From: Akkermansia muciniphila
Lineage (GTDB): Bacteria; Verrucomicrobiota; Verrucomicrobiia; Verrucomicrobiales; Akkermansiaceae
Assembly: GCA_943324575.2 (NCBI GenBank)
Contig: CALPMD020000074.1
Span: 1 to 6,527 of the forward strand
Reading direction: 5' to 3'
Length of the DNA stretch: 6,527 nt
Below are positions 6,139-6,527 of this stretch, piece after piece (positions within the stretch are counted from its first letter, which is position 1; every line of letters begins with the position of its first letter). A program made the position numbers and the translations under genes. Below the pieces are notes generated by a model. The model worked only from the letters and a program-made list of their open reading frames with translations. It was not told the origin of the DNA and ran no database searches.

Positions 6139-6157
6139 CGGAGCTTCTCACGCTCCG
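6139..6157. repeat. Perfect 6-bp GC-rich hairpin
   Basis: CGGAGC (6139-6144) and GCTCCG (6152-6157) flank a 7-base loop. On the minus strand the loop reads GTGAGAA. It follows the longer hairpin by 36 bases and is the last clear stem before the transporter gene. Confidence 0.4.
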
Positions 6158-6237
6158 GCGGCTACTATAAGATTTTCAATTCAGTCCTGCTTGCACCCCT
6201 CCGGTGTTATTCTTCAATGACGCAAGACGCGCCGCGC

Positions 6238-6265
6238 TTGCGATCGGCCGCAATGCCGATATAAC
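6238..6265 (+). promoter_or_regulatory. Weak candidate promoter before the MFS gene
   Basis: TTGCGA (6238-6243) and TATAAC (6260-6265) are 16 bases apart. Initiation near 6272 would leave a leader of about eight bases before the ATG at 6280. The spacing is acceptable but the match is modest, so it may be a chance occurrence. Confidence 0.25.
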
Positions 6266-6279
6266 AGGGTTAGAAGCTG

Positions 6280-6527
6280 ATGAATTTGCGCCGCTATTAC
6301 CCACTGCATGGATTTCCACAACAGCGCCAGCTCTGGTCTTGGATCTCGTTCGACGTCGCCAATCAGTCGTTCACACTGATCATCAACACGCTGCTGTTCT
6401 CCATATTCTTCTCATCAGTGGTGGTGCGCAACGACGCGATCGACGACCGGATCTGGGCACTCACCTACGGCGGCAGCATGTTGCTCACGGCGATCTTGTC
6501 GCCCCTCGCCGGAGCCGCGGCTGACGA
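6280..6527 (+). CDS. MFS transporter, UMF1/Atg22-like family, 5' part only
   Basis: The frame starts at the ATG at 6280, which is fixed by an in-frame TAG at 6271 only nine bases upstream, and is still open at the right edge (82 complete codons). After a short basic cytoplasmic N-terminus it shows the family pattern LWSWISFDVANQSFTLII at residues 18-35. The first membrane helix continues to about residue 49. A polar loop (RNDAIDDR) is followed by a second helix from about 59, ending SPLAGAAAD (74-82), the conserved loop between helices 2 and 3 of major facilitator proteins. These are inner-membrane secondary transporters; the substrate of bacterial UMF1 members is not established. A weak AGAAG lies just before the start. 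The long frame at 6204-6524 in another reading phase is a shadow. Relation to the neighbouring small lipoprotein is unknown. Confidence 0.75.
   Translation, partial: MNLRRYYPLHGFPQQRQLWSWISFDVANQSFTLIINTLLFSIFFSSVVVRNDAIDDRIWALTYGGSMLLTAILSPLAGAAAD

Larger units (their letters stand above)
5857..6279. other. Intergenic region without a recognisable gene, rich in inverted repeats
   Basis: I find no supported coding sequence here; frames on both strands are short or have no protein-like pattern. About 5930-6157 is full of potential stem-loops, listed separately. No tRNA T-loop pattern, RNase P, tmRNA or SRP RNA core was recognised. A TATAAG at 6166-6171 lacks a fitting -35 box. The stretch could be a cluster of REP-like intergenic repeats, or could encode a structured RNA. 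Confidence 0.55.

Noticed and set aside
6204..6524. Long + strand frame of 106 codons near the right edge
   Set aside because: It overlaps the UMF1-like transporter in another phase; the transporter frame has a clear family pattern and membrane helices, this one does not.

Overview
The window most resembles a chromosomal segment of a Gram-negative bacterium of the PVC group, probably Verrucomicrobiota. This rests on the style of the small lipoproteins, the weak or absent Shine-Dalgarno sequences and the gene mix. The taxonomic guess is inference only; no marker gene is present.

Layout. Positions 1-341 hold a probable tiny lipoprotein gene on the + strand (61-234) followed by AT-rich DNA with no other recognisable gene. 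Positions 342-5506 hold six tightly packed genes, all on the minus strand. In transcription order they are: a membrane-anchored or secreted S8 (subtilisin-type) serine protease; an AEC-family membrane transporter; a YjbQ-family protein; nadC (quinolinate phosphoribosyltransferase, NAD synthesis); a monofunctional biotin-protein ligase (birA-type, no DNA-binding domain); and a small unknown lipoprotein. Gaps are 36, 9, -14, 3 and 31 bases, so they look like one operon. A sigma70-like promoter at 5525-5553 lies just upstream of the preferred protease start.

On the other side of this promoter region a second, divergent promoter (extended -10, 5598-5606) reads into a 54-residue lipoprotein gene at 5692-5856. 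From about 5857 to 6279 there is no convincing gene. This stretch is rich in inverted repeats on a scale suggesting either REP-like intergenic repeats or a structured RNA. At 6280 an MFS transporter of the UMF1/Atg22-like family begins and runs off the right edge.

Functionally, nadC and the biotin ligase are cofactor genes often found together. YjbQ and the transporter have no proven link to them. The protease and the two or three lipoproteins are cell-envelope proteins. I see no mobile element, CRISPR array, tRNA or rRNA, and no clear novel multi-gene system. The points most worth a second look are the small lipoprotein genes, the divergent promoter arrangement and the hairpin-rich spacer.
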